Positions 7,546 through 14,250 of a stretch of 15,934 bases of DNA are shown here, piece after piece. Positions within the stretch are counted from its first letter, which is position 1, and every line of letters starts with the position of its first letter. This stretch comes from JAJECS01 sp034428595 (GTDB lineage: Bacteria > Chloroflexota > UBA11872). The notes below the pieces were generated by a model. That model did no database searches and was not told the DNA's origin. It was given only the letters and a program-made list of their open reading frames with translations. Location: contig DAOUHO010000100.1 in the NCBI GenBank assembly GCA_034428595.1, positions 1 through 15,934 on the forward strand, given 5' to 3'. Both the position numbers and the translations under genes were made by a program.

Positions 7546-7578
7546 GCGACTACGTCCTGTTGGCCCAAGGAGACCGCC

Positions 7579-8271
7579 ATGCAATATCAGATCAAGGGCA
7601 CGATCACGCCCCACCTCGAGATTCAGCTCGGGCCGGGGGACACCGTGTTCACCGAGTCCGGCGCCATGGCCTGGATGGACGAGAGCATCGAGATGAACAC
7701 CGGCGGCTCGGGCGGCCTCGGCGGCATGTTCGGCCGCATGGTCTCGGGGGAGAGCGCCTTCGTCACCAAGTTCAGCAGCCCTTCAGGCGGGGGCATGGTG
7801 GCCTTCGCGCCGGAATCGCCGGGGAACATCATCCCGATCGAGCTGGGCGCCGGTGAGTCGATCATTGCGCAGAAGGACGCCTTTATGGTGGCCGAGGAGT
7901 CGGTGACCTTCGAGATCACGTTCAACCGCAAGCTCGGCGCAGGCCTCTTCGGCGGCGAGGGCTTCATCATGCAGAAGTTCACCGGCCCGGGAACCATGTT
8001 CGCGGCCATCGGCGGCGAGGTGCAGGAATACGACCTGGCCTCGGGGCAGACGCTCAAGGTCGACACCGGCTACCTGGCCATGTTCGAGCCGAGCGTCTCC
8101 TACGACATCCAGCGCGTGAAGGGCGTGACCAACATGATCTTCGGCGGCGAGGGGCTGTTTCTCGCCACGGTCACCGGGCCCGGCAAGGTCTGGCTGCAGC
8201 GCATGCCGCTCTCCAACCTCGCGGGCGCCATCATGCGATTCCTGCCGAAGCCGCGCTCCGGCGGGGACTAG
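7579..8271 (+). CDS. AIM24 / TIGR00266 family protein
   Basis: 230 residues matching the AIM24 (TIGR00266) family of soluble beta-rich proteins. The family's exact role in bacteria is not known; the yeast namesake is a mitochondrial protein affecting inner-membrane organisation. Recognisable parts are the opening MQYQIKGTITPHLEIQLGPG, the ESGAMAWMDESIEM segment near 30, the glycine-rich stretch GGSGGLGGMFGRM (about 48-60), KLGAGLFGGEGFIMQKFTGPG (115-135) and the closing GGEGLFLATVTGPGKVWLQR. The start at 7579 has AAGGAG six bases before the ATG; the open frame begins at 7501 but the upstream part has no family match. The enolase-superfamily gene follows after 17 bases and may be co-transcribed, although no functional link is obvious. 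Confidence 0.9.
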   Translation: MQYQIKGTITPHLEIQLGPGDTVFTESGAMAWMDESIEMNTGGSGGLGGMFGRMVSGESAFVTKFSSPSGGGMVAFAPESPGNIIPIELGAGESIIAQKDAFMVAEESVTFEITFNRKLGAGLFGGEGFIMQKFTGPGTMFAAIGGEVQEYDLASGQTLKVDTGYLAMFEPSVSYDIQRVKGVTNMIFGGEGLFLATVTGPGKVWLQRMPLSNLAGAIMRFLPKPRSGGD

Positions 8272-8288
8272 GCCGCGCGGCCGCGGCG

Positions 8289-9431
8289 ATGCGCATCTGC
8301 CGCGTCGAGTCCATCCGGCTCGACCAGTACTTGCTGGTCGAGATTGAGACCGACGCCGGGCTCACGGGTCTGGGCGAGGCCGGCGCCTGGGGTTTTCTGG
8401 AGGCCTCGGAAGCCGCCATCGAAAAGTTCGCCCGTTACCTGGTGGGCAAGGATCCGCTGCGGATCGAGCACCACTGGCAGTACCTCTATCGCTGGAGCGC
8501 CTTCCGCGGCTCGGCGGTCATGGCGGCCATCAGCGCCATCGACATCGCGCTCTGGGACATCGCCGGCAAGCACTTCGACGCGCCCGTGTATCAGCTGCTC
8601 GGGGGACAGGTCCGCGACCGCGCGCGCGTATACGCGCATGTCTTCGGCGACACGCGCGAGAAGCTGCTGCGCGGCATCGCCGAGGCCCGCGACGCGGGTT
8701 TCACCGCCGTGGGGCATCTGACGCCCTTCCTCGACGAACCCCACGAGCGGCCCTTTTTCCAAACCCATGCGCGCAAGATTGGCGACGCCATCGACGCCGT
8801 GCGGCAGTACCGCGAGCTGGTCGGCGACGAGGTGGACCTGTGCATCGAGATCCACCGCCGCATGACGCCGGCGGAGGCGGTGCAGCTGGGACGCGGCATC
8901 GAGCCGTTCCACCCGTTCTTCTTCGAGGACCCCGTGATGCCCGACAACCTGGACGAAATGGCCTACGTGGCGGCCAACACCGCGGTGCCCATCGCCACCG
9001 GCGAGCGGCTCACGTCGCTGTGGGAGTTCGACATGCTGCTGCGCCGCAACGCGGCCCGCTATGTGCGGCCGGACGTGTGCGTGGTGGGCGGGATCACGGC
9101 CATGAAGAAGATCGCCGCGCTGGCGGAGGCGCAGCACGTGGGCGTGGTGCCGCACAACCCGCTGAGCCCCGTGTGCACGGCGGCGTCGCTGCAGGTGGCG
9201 GCCTGCATCCCCAACCTGGCCCTGGTGGAATATCCCAGCGGCGAGGACGAGTTCCCCAAACGGGACATGGTGACGGGCATCGCGGAGCACGACGGGCACG
9301 GCTATCTGCTGATCCCGGACCGGCCGGGCATCGGCGTCGAACTCAAACCCGACGCGCGCGACAAGGCGCCCTACGTGCCCCGCGAGGTGAACACGCGGCT
9401 GCACGTGGACGGCTCGGTGGTGGACCAGTAG
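8289..9431 (+). CDS. Enolase-superfamily sugar-acid dehydratase (galactonate/mannonate dehydratase-like)
   Basis: 380-residue enzyme of the mandelate racemase / muconate lactonizing group. It probably abstracts a proton alpha to a carboxylate and removes water from an aldonic acid, with Mg2+ bound in the barrel. The N-terminal capping domain (1-120) includes GLGEAGAWG and AISAIDIALWDIAGK. In the barrel, EIHRRMTP gives Glu187 and His189, FFEDP gives Glu213, ATGERL gives Glu239, RPDVCVVGGIT has Asp262, and VVPHNPLSP has the catalytic-type His289. This layout fits the galactonate dehydratase subgroup (metal ligands at 187, 213 and 239; His189 and His289). Glu187 replaces the Asp of E. coli DgoD. 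The exact substrate is open. The ATG at 8289 is the family start; its ribosome site is poor, suggesting coupling to the AIM24 gene. Confidence 0.9.
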   Translation: MRICRVESIRLDQYLLVEIETDAGLTGLGEAGAWGFLEASEAAIEKFARYLVGKDPLRIEHHWQYLYRWSAFRGSAVMAAISAIDIALWDIAGKHFDAPVYQLLGGQVRDRARVYAHVFGDTREKLLRGIAEARDAGFTAVGHLTPFLDEPHERPFFQTHARKIGDAIDAVRQYRELVGDEVDLCIEIHRRMTPAEAVQLGRGIEPFHPFFFEDPVMPDNLDEMAYVAANTAVPIATGERLTSLWEFDMLLRRNAARYVRPDVCVVGGITAMKKIAALAEAQHVGVVPHNPLSPVCTAASLQVAACIPNLALVEYPSGEDEFPKRDMVTGIAEHDGHGYLLIPDRPGIGVELKPDARDKAPYVPREVNTRLHVDGSVVDQ

Positions 9432-9461
9432 GCCACGCGGCGGCGAAGGTCTGGGAGTGGC

Positions 9462-9478
9462 GCTTCGCGAACCGCCCT
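9462..9478. repeat. Partial copy of the GGCGGTTCGCGAACC repeat
   Basis: Read on the minus strand, AGGGCGGTTCGCGAA (15 bases) is identical to 2351-2365, and the next bases differ by one from the full palindrome. It lies in the 96-base gap between two converging genes and is otherwise unremarkable. Confidence 0.5.
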
Positions 9479-9527
9479 GTTTGGCTGCGATGCGGGGGGA
9501 GGACGCCGCTCGGCGCTTGGGGGTTCC

Positions 9528-9848
9528 CTAAGCGTCGGGCAGCAAGAAGCTCGTCGAGTTCGCCCCCACAGCCAGGAGGCCGTGCGCATTCAGGCCGCCG
9601 ATGGCCACGAGCCCAACCGAATTGACGCCGCCAATGGCGACAATCCCGATCGAGTTGACGCCGCCGACCGTCACGAATCCCACCGAGTTGACGACGCCGA
9701 ACGTCACGAGCCCCATCGAGCTCAGGAAGCTCGCAGCAGTCATTCCAACGGCGTTGATCCACGCCGCCGCCACCTGACCGATGGCGTTGTAACGACCCAG
9801 CGCCACCGCGCCGATGGCGTTGTTGCTGATCTCGCAATCTCCAAACAT
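9528..9848 (-). CDS. 11-residue tandem-repeat protein, unrecognised
   Basis: 106 residues that are almost wholly repeat. From Met1 the sequence divides without gaps into nine 11-residue units, then SFLLPDA. Clear units are MGLVTFGVVNS (45-55), VGFVTVGGVNS, IGIVAIGGVNS, VGLVAIGGLNA and HGLLAVGANST. The consensus is xGxVAxGGVNS: Gly at 2 and 7, hydrophobic at 1, 3, 4 and 6, and Asn at 10 in most units. The first four units are more worn (for example IGAVALGRYNA and IGQVAAAWINA). This regularity suggests a beta-solenoid with an asparagine ladder, or an amyloid-like fold; a membrane-inserted glycine-zipper is the alternative. There is no signal peptide. The ATG at 9848 has AGGAG five bases upstream; a frame extending to 9902 lacks such a site. 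I know no family for it. Confidence 0.7.
   Translation of the reverse strand: MFGDCEISNNAIGAVALGRYNAIGQVAAAWINAVGMTAASFLSSMGLVTFGVVNSVGFVTVGGVNSIGIVAIGGVNSVGLVAIGGLNAHGLLAVGANSTSFLLPDA
9552..9716 (-). repeat. 33-base tandem repeats encoding the 11-mers
   Basis: Five consecutive 33-base units (9716-9684, 9683-9651, 9650-9618, 9617-9585, 9584-9552) encode repeats 5-9 of the protein. The middle three are the most alike at DNA level, with recurring GAGTTGACGCCGCC on the plus strand. This suggests recent duplication by slippage or recombination. Copy number could vary between strains. Confidence 0.65.
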
Positions 9849-9906
9849 GTTCGCTCCTGCGTGATGAGCCCACGGGGCCTGCCACAAGCCCCGCCAACGC
9901 ACGGCG

Positions 9907-9935
9907 AGAGTACCGAAAACGCCCCCCCCCAGCCA
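9907..9935 (-). promoter_or_regulatory. Possible promoter with a 9-base G tract in the spacer
   Basis: Nine C in a row on the plus strand (9922-9930) read as G9 upstream of the repeat-protein gene. On the minus strand TACTCT (9912-9907) can serve as a -10 box and TGGCTG (9935-9930) as a poor -35, 17 bases apart, with the G tract between. The -35 match is weak, so this is tentative. Confidence 0.2.
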
Positions 9936-10001
9936 CTCGCACGGGTCGACCTGCTAGGAAACCTCTGATTCAGCCCCTTTTCTTTCCGTTCCGGTCCGAT
10001 T

Positions 10002-10037
10002 CCTTCCCCCCTTGAGGGGGAAGGTCAGGATGGGGGG
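10002..10037. repeat. Hairpin repeat CCTTCCCCC...GGGGGAAGG with G-rich tail
   Basis: A 9-bp stem, CCTTCCCCC (10002-10010) with GGGGGAAGG (10016-10024), is closed by a 5-base loop and followed by TCAGGATGGGGGG. It has the same layout as the repeat at 14143-14180: a hairpin, then a T(C/T)AGG(A/G)TG(A/G)GGGG tail. This is the main content of the gap 9936-10124, which otherwise holds nothing I recognise. Confidence 0.6.
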
Positions 10038-10124
10038 CATCGGCAACCGCTTCAGATGGCGCCGTCCGACTCGCCCGCGTGCCGGTCGCGCTCGCCGCAA
10101 CCGCAAGGCTCTATAAGAGTCTTC

Positions 10125-10565
10125 CTAGCGGCGGCCTCCGAGCGGCACGTCGCGGCCTTCGTCCAGGTCCAGCCGGTCGAAATGGCGGCTAAGGTCGGTG
10201 CGATGGCCCTGGCCGATGTTCTCCAGGAACTCGCGATACCACGCCTCCCACTCCGGAGACGGCGGCTTGCGCGTCATCATCATTTCGTTCCAGGCAGCGA
10301 TCTCGTCCGGCGACCGCTCGGCCATGTTGGCCTGGACCCACGCCAGCACGTCGGCGTCGGTGGTGTTCGCGGCCACCGCGTTGTGAAAGGCGTCGACGTC
10401 GATACCGAGAAACTCGAAAAGGTCCACCGAAAACCCGTGCCGCGACAAATACTCGCCCAGGGCGCCGGCCGCATCGGCGCGGGCCTTGTCGATGGCGCGA
10501 GGCAAGAACACGATGCCGCCAAGCGAGGCATATGGGCTGCGCGGCACGTCACGCGTGAGGTCCAT
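10125..10565 (-). CDS. DUF5069 domain protein
   Basis: 146 residues matching DUF5069, a small family of unknown function found in environmental bacteria. The opening MDLTRDVPRSPYASLGGIVFLPRAIDKARA is characteristic in its LGG...L.R.IDKARA segment (15-30). GALGEYL (34-40) and LFEFLGIDVDAF (49-60) follow, then an acidic/tryptophan-containing half with AWNEMMM and EWEAWYREFLENIG. No catalytic motif or membrane segment is visible, and it is probably cytoplasmic. The ATG at 10565 has AGGAG about nine bases upstream. A hairpin repeat separates it from the antitoxin gene upstream, so co-transcription is possible but not shown. Confidence 0.82.
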   Translation of the reverse strand: MDLTRDVPRSPYASLGGIVFLPRAIDKARADAAGALGEYLSRHGFSVDLFEFLGIDVDAFHNAVAANTTDADVLAWVQANMAERSPDEIAAWNEMMMTRKPPSPEWEAWYREFLENIGQGHRTDLSRHFDRLDLDEGRDVPLGGRR

Positions 10566-10627
10566 GGGGATGGTCTCCTAGTCAATCCTTGGTCTGAAGT
10601 GTAGGTCGTGAGTGCCCGACCCCCTCC

Positions 10628-10654
10628 GTCATTCCGGCGAAAGCCGGAATCCAG
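10628..10654. repeat. REP-like hairpin GTCATTCCGGCGAAAGCCGGAATCCAG family
   Basis: ATTCCGGC (10631-10638) and GCCGGAAT (10643-10650) form a perfect 8-bp stem with a GAAA tetraloop, flanked by GTC and CCAG. This motif recurs in many bacterial genomes as a dispersed intergenic palindrome. A worn relative (GTCATTCCGCCGAAGAGCC) lies near 14068. It sits directly behind the antitoxin gene, where a partner toxin would be expected. Confidence 0.65.
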
Positions 10655-10679
10655 GCCCCTCCGTCAACCGACGCTGGGC

Positions 10680-10940
10680 CTACGGCTCCGTCGCGCCCTC
10701 GGCAATGGCCCGCTGCATGTCGTCGAGGGTCGCGGGAGGACCATCGTGGGCGAGCACGCCGAAAAGCCGCTGGATTGGGCGCACGGCCCGAATGCGCACC
10801 TCGCCGTCCAGGACGAAATAACGCACGCGGTCTCCGGGACCTACTCCCAATGCCTCCAGCACGGCCTTGGGCAGGGTGGTCTGGCCCTCGGACGTGATTT
10901 CAGATTCCGGCACGCGGTGGCGCTGCTGGTCAGGACGCAT
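10680..10940 (-). CDS. PrlF/AbrB-type antitoxin without adjacent toxin
   Basis: 86 residues with a SpoVT/AbrB swapped-hairpin DNA-binding domain: SEITSEGQTTLPKAVLEALGV (13-33), PGDRVRYFVLDGEVRIRAV (35-53). A C-terminal toxin-binding type tail, RPIQRLFGVLAHDGPPATLDDMQRAIAEGATE, follows. This pattern matches PrlF-family antitoxins, which usually precede a PIN (VapC-like) or YhaV-like toxin. None follows here: the gene ends and a hairpin repeat begins within about 30 bases. The ATG at 10940 overlaps the end of the nuclease-RAMA gene by 11 bases, with AGGG upstream. A GTG at 10913 (MPESEITSEGQ) matches the usual antitoxin start, so the true N terminus is uncertain. It may autoregulate the two-gene unit or be an orphan. 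Confidence 0.85.
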   Translation of the reverse strand: MRPDQQRHRVPESEITSEGQTTLPKAVLEALGVGPGDRVRYFVLDGEVRIRAVRPIQRLFGVLAHDGPPATLDDMQRAIAEGATEP

Positions 10941-12006
10941 CAGTTTCGCCCTGGGCTAAGTACCGCTCGCGCAGCACGTCAATCGGCCTGACCTGACCAT
11001 CGGCGTCGGTGAATTTCCAGTTGGTCCAGCCGTCAGTGGGGACGCGTACGTCCGGCGTACCGTTCACTAACCGCCGGGCTGCGTCGGCTGCGCCGGAAGG
11101 CGACCAAAAGCTCTCTCCTCGAACTGTTATAGCCCCGTCGGCCTCGATGCGCGCGGTGATTGGCCGCCGTTTGTAGGTGTCCTGCAAATCTAGCGGAGGC
11201 GTAACGATCCTTGCCTCGACGAGGTGCACGAGCTTGACGCGTTGGCGAGACTGCCTTTGCTCGCCTCGCTTACGCCGGACTTGTCGACGGGATCGTCCCT
11301 TCAGTGGCAGTTCGGATGGACCGTCGGACTCGCTCCCGTGCACTACAGGAAACTCGAACCTTGCCCGAACCCGACCCAGGCTGTCAGTGACGTCGCGCTG
11401 CTTGAGATCGGTCGTCCGCCTGACAAGCCAGCTGACGAACCGTTTGTCCGGCTCCGGACTGAATAAGCCCTCCAGGACGGTCGCCACTTGCCGGTCCACA
11501 AACTGCGCCTGCCAGTGCGCTTCTAGGCGCTTCTCCTTCAGCCCGTCCAGTGCCAGCAGGTTGAGGGTCTCAATGACCCTACTGTCATTCTCGCCGGTGA
11601 TATGAAGCGTGCGAAAGAGCTTTTGCTCGACCGGAACCCTCGCATGAGCGTTGTAGATGCGGTATTCGTTGCCGTCGGTGAGCACCACCCAATCCACACC
11701 CGCCACGCTGGCGTAGCCCATGATCTGGCCGGCCGATTTGGGGTCGTCGAGATTCTTGCCCAGCGCCTTGGCCTCGACAAATATGCACGGCGTGCGAAGG
11801 TCCATCAACGCGTAATCAACGGGGTTGTCTGAAGATCGGTAGCGATACTCCCGGTCGACTTGCTCGGGCTCCTCAACATTCCAACCCAGGGCCCTGAGCA
11901 CGGGGTCTATGAGTGCCGCTTTGGTGTTCGCCTCATTGAGGCCCTCGTCTCGATTGCGCACGATAAGCCCGCGAATGTTGGGCAAGACATCCTGCACGGC
12001 GCTCAT
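10930..12006 (-). CDS. HsdR-N-like PD-(D/E)XK nuclease with C-terminal RAMA-like domain
   Basis: 358 residues in three parts. Residues 1-130 match the type I restriction R-subunit N-terminal nuclease domain: LNEANTKAALIDPVLRALGW (Glu25), NPVDYAL (Asp64), CIFVEAKAL (Glu78, Lys80) and QIMGYA (Gln94, Tyr98), a complete PD-(D/E)XK plus QxxxY set. No helicase follows. Residues 236-258 are a strongly basic linker. Residues 259-350 resemble a RAMA domain: LVEARIVTPPLDL, ITARIEADGAITVRGESFWSPSGAADAA, DGWTNWKF and PIDVLRERYL. RAMA domains occur in restriction and methylase-associated proteins and are thought to sense modified DNA. No methylase or other restriction subunit lies nearby. Hand-counted blocks (11101-11160, 36/60 GC; 11581-11640, 32/60) are lower in GC than 8521-8580 (40/60), hinting at transfer. 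ATG at 12006. Confidence 0.8.
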   Translation of the reverse strand: MSAVQDVLPNIRGLIVRNRDEGLNEANTKAALIDPVLRALGWNVEEPEQVDREYRYRSSDNPVDYALMDLRTPCIFVEAKALGKNLDDPKSAGQIMGYASVAGVDWVVLTDGNEYRIYNAHARVPVEQKLFRTLHITGENDSRVIETLNLLALDGLKEKRLEAHWQAQFVDRQVATVLEGLFSPEPDKRFVSWLVRRTTDLKQRDVTDSLGRVRARFEFPVVHGSESDGPSELPLKGRSRRQVRRKRGEQRQSRQRVKLVHLVEARIVTPPLDLQDTYKRRPITARIEADGAITVRGESFWSPSGAADAARRLVNGTPDVRVPTDGWTNWKFTDADGQVRPIDVLRERYLAQGETDAS

Positions 12007-12080
12007 GCGTCAAAGCTCCATAGGTCAAGGGATCGGGACTTAGTTCCGTATCGTACTTGCCGAGCTACGCCCCCGCCGCC

Positions 12081-12833
12081 CTACCCAAACCGCCCGGCCA
12101 AAGCCCGGTAGAGCCCCGGCCACGCCCCGTGCAGCCAGATGGGGAGTCGCAGCCAGCCGGGCACGACGACCTCGTCGCGGTTGCGCTCGATGGCGCGCAG
12201 GATGGCCTCGGCCACGCGCTCCGGGGGGATGGGTCGGGGCCGGCGGCGGCGCAGCGGGCTGCCGCGCCGCTCGAAGAACTCCGTGTCCACCAGGCCGGGC
12301 GAAACGGTTGACACGCGCACGCCGGACGCTTGGACCTCGTAGCGCAGACCTTCACTGAACGTGAGCAGGGCGGCCTTGGTGGCGGCGTACAGCGCCTCGT
12401 CGCGGACGCCCACGTGTCCCGCGATCGACGCCACGTTGACGATGTGGCCGCGCCGGTGCTCCAGCATGGACGGGAGCACGGCGCGGGTGAGGCGCACCGC
12501 GCCGAGCAGGTTCACCGCCACCAGGTCGTCGATCTTCTCGGGGGGCATCGCGGCGAACGACCCTTCCCAGCCGATGCCCGCGTTGTTGACCAGGATGTCG
12601 ACCGGATCGGCTCCGCCCAACGCCGTTGCGGCCAGCCGCTCGATGTCGGCTAGGCGCCCGAGGTCCGCGACAACGGCCGTGCCGCCGGTGGCATCGCGGA
12701 TTTCGGCCAGCGCCTGGGGATCGCGTCCGGTGGCAATGACGCGCGCGCCCTCCCGCGCCAGGGCAATGGCCGTCGCGCGGCCAATCCCCGCCGTGGCTCC
12801 CGTCACCAGGGCCGTCGATCCGCGGATATCCAT
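12081..12833 (-). CDS. Short-chain dehydrogenase/reductase (SDR)
   Basis: 250-residue classical SDR, a cytoplasmic NAD(P)-dependent alcohol/ketone oxidoreductase. It shows TGATAGIGRA (11-20, nucleotide binding), GRDPQA (36-41), VADLGR (55-60), VNNAGIGWEG (82-91), NVASIAG with Ser136, YAATK with Tyr149 and Lys153, and SPGLVDTEFF (178-187). The basic residues after the first motif favour NADP. The tail carries a basic patch (RRGSPLRRRRPRPIPPERVAE) and PGWLRLPIWLHGAWPG, which may touch a membrane; this tail is seen in some SDRs with hydrophobic substrates. The ATG at 12833 fits the family start and has AGGAG close by; the 45 extra residues up to 12968 are unlike SDRs. The substrate is unknown. 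Divergent from the prenyl synthase gene. Confidence 0.92.
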   Translation of the reverse strand: MDIRGSTALVTGATAGIGRATAIALAREGARVIATGRDPQALAEIRDATGGTAVVADLGRLADIERLAATALGGADPVDILVNNAGIGWEGSFAAMPPEKIDDLVAVNLLGAVRLTRAVLPSMLEHRRGHIVNVASIAGHVGVRDEALYAATKAALLTFSEGLRYEVQASGVRVSTVSPGLVDTEFFERRGSPLRRRRPRPIPPERVAEAILRAIERNRDEVVVPGWLRLPIWLHGAWPGLYRALAGRFG

Positions 12834-12979
12834 AAGCTCCTGACTCGGCTGCACCTGTCGCCGCCGGCGGTCGGAGCGTATCGCGCTGCCGCCGACCGGG
12901 TCGCGCCGGGTCGCCGTTTGCCTCGATGCTTGGCGCGCGGCACGATCGAGCCCCCGCCTCTCCGTCACCGGGGCCTTCC

Positions 12980-14014
12980 ATGACCTCCAGCGCCGCGGCG
13001 CCGGCCGAGCTGTTCGAGCGCTACCGGGACGATGTCGACGCCGCCCTGCGCGCGGTTTTCGACGGCTTGGACACGCCGCTGGCCACCATGGCGCGCTATC
13101 AGCTCGGCTGGGTCGACGCGGACGGCAACCCGGTGCAGGCCAATCGCGGCAAGGCGTTGCGCCCGACCCTCTGCCTGCTGACCTGCGAGGCCCTGGGCGG
13201 CAATGTCGAGACGGCGCTGCCGGCGGCGGCGGGGGTGGAGCTGCTGCACAACTTCTCGCTGGTGCACGACGACGTGATGGATAACGACCAGCTGCGACGC
13301 CACCGCCCCACCGTGTGGGCGGTGTGGGGGCAGGCCAAGGCCATCGACGCGGGCGACTTCATGCACGTGCTCGCCACGCTCAGCGTCCTGCGGGCGGGGT
13401 CGCCTGACGACGCACGCGCCGCGCGTGACGCCGTGGAAGTGCTGACCCTGGGCTGCCGGCGCATGACCGAAGGGCAATTCCTGGACATGGCCTACGAGGA
13501 CGAGGACGAGGTGACGGTCGATGACTATCTGCGCATGATCGACCTCAAGACCGCGGCGTTGATCGGCACGTCCATGGAGCTGGGCGCGGTCTTCGCCGGC
13601 AACGATCCGGCGGTGCGCGCGGCGGTGCGCGACTCCGGCAGGGCGCTGGGCGCCGCCTTTCAGATTCGCGACGACTTTTTGGGCATTTGGGGCGATCCCG
13701 ACGCCACCGGCAAATCCGTCGAGAGCGACATTCAGAAGCGCAAGAAGACGCTGCCCATCGTGCACGCGATGACGGAGGGCGCCCCGGCCGACCGCGACCG
13801 CCTGCGAACCGCGCTCGCCGACCTGGAGGTTCCGCCGGACACCGCGGAGATCGTGGCGCTGCTCGAGCGGTCCGGCTCACGCGCCTACGCGGAGTCGCTG
13901 GCCGAGCGGTATCACGCCGAGACCCGCGATCTGCTTTCGGACGTGCCGCTCAGCGCCTGGGGCGGCGAAGCCCTGGGCGCCCTGGCGGCTTTCACCGCGC
14001 GGCGAACGGTCTAG
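12980..14014 (+). CDS. Polyprenyl diphosphate synthase, probably geranylgeranyl type
   Basis: 344-residue all-alpha trans-prenyltransferase that condenses isopentenyl diphosphate onto an allylic diphosphate for carotenoid, quinone or lipid precursors. GKALRPTL (58-65) binds diphosphate; the first Asp-rich motif is DDVMD (97-101) in LVHDDVMDNDQLRRHRPTVW, followed by Arg106/Arg107; LKTAALIG is at 189-196; the second Asp-rich motif is DDFLG (231-235) in FQIRDDFLGIWGD, then KKTLPI. The first motif has no two-residue insertion and Phe92 is the fifth residue before it, the pattern of archaeal type I geranylgeranyl diphosphate synthases, so a C20 product is inferred. The ATG at 12980 fits the family; the ribosome site is weak. 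Repeats follow the gene, so it appears to be transcribed alone. Confidence 0.92.
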   Translation: MTSSAAAPAELFERYRDDVDAALRAVFDGLDTPLATMARYQLGWVDADGNPVQANRGKALRPTLCLLTCEALGGNVETALPAAAGVELLHNFSLVHDDVMDNDQLRRHRPTVWAVWGQAKAIDAGDFMHVLATLSVLRAGSPDDARAARDAVEVLTLGCRRMTEGQFLDMAYEDEDEVTVDDYLRMIDLKTAALIGTSMELGAVFAGNDPAVRAAVRDSGRALGAAFQIRDDFLGIWGDPDATGKSVESDIQKRKKTLPIVHAMTEGAPADRDRLRTALADLEVPPDTAEIVALLERSGSRAYAESLAERYHAETRDLLSDVPLSAWGGEALGALAAFTARRTV

Positions 14015-14142
14015 GAAGGCTCCAACGAGTTCCCTTCTCCTAGATGGGGGGCGTTGCGTAACCCTCTGTCATTCCGCCGAAGAGCCTGCCCCATTCCGCG
14101 ATACCGAGGGCAAACAAATCGACGTCGTGCGCCCGTCTGGTC

Positions 14143-14180
14143 CCCTCTCCCCACCGAGGGAGAGGGTTAGGGTGAGGGGG
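14143..14180. repeat. Hairpin repeat CCCTCTCCC...GGGAGAGGG with TTAGGGTGAGGGGG tail
   Basis: A 9-bp stem (14143-14151 with 14158-14166) and a 6-base loop are followed by the G-rich tail TTAGGGTGAGGGGG. The tail recurs as a fragment at 211-227, and a sister hairpin is at 10002-10037. It is likely an interspersed repeat present in many copies elsewhere in the genome. Confidence 0.6.
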
Positions 14181-14189
14181 ACGGCCGGT

Positions 14190-14237
14190 CCCACGCTGCA
14201 CGCGGCGCGGGCCACCGTGACGCCCGCTCAGCGTGGG
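14190..14237. repeat. 9-bp inverted repeat CCCACGCTG...CAGCGTGGG
   Basis: CCCACGCTG (14190-14198) and CAGCGTGGG (14229-14237) pair perfectly around 30 bases. It sits directly between two other hairpin repeats. Confidence 0.45.
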
Positions 14238-14250
14238 CTCCACAATCCTT

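Noticed and set aside
8268..9404. 378-residue open frame on the minus strand
   Set aside because: It is the antisense of the enolase-superfamily gene. Its composition (His, Arg and Val rich) is typical of a shadow frame and it has no ribosome site.
9552..9716. CRISPR-like array
   Set aside because: The 33-base units have no separate spacers; they encode protein repeats in a continuous frame.
9582..9968. 128-residue plus-strand open frame with its own 11-residue period (ADxHExxRVD)
   Set aside because: The period is forced by the 33-base DNA repeats. The minus-strand frame has a good ribosome site and a coherent hydrophobic/Gly pattern. It is kept only as a remote alternative.
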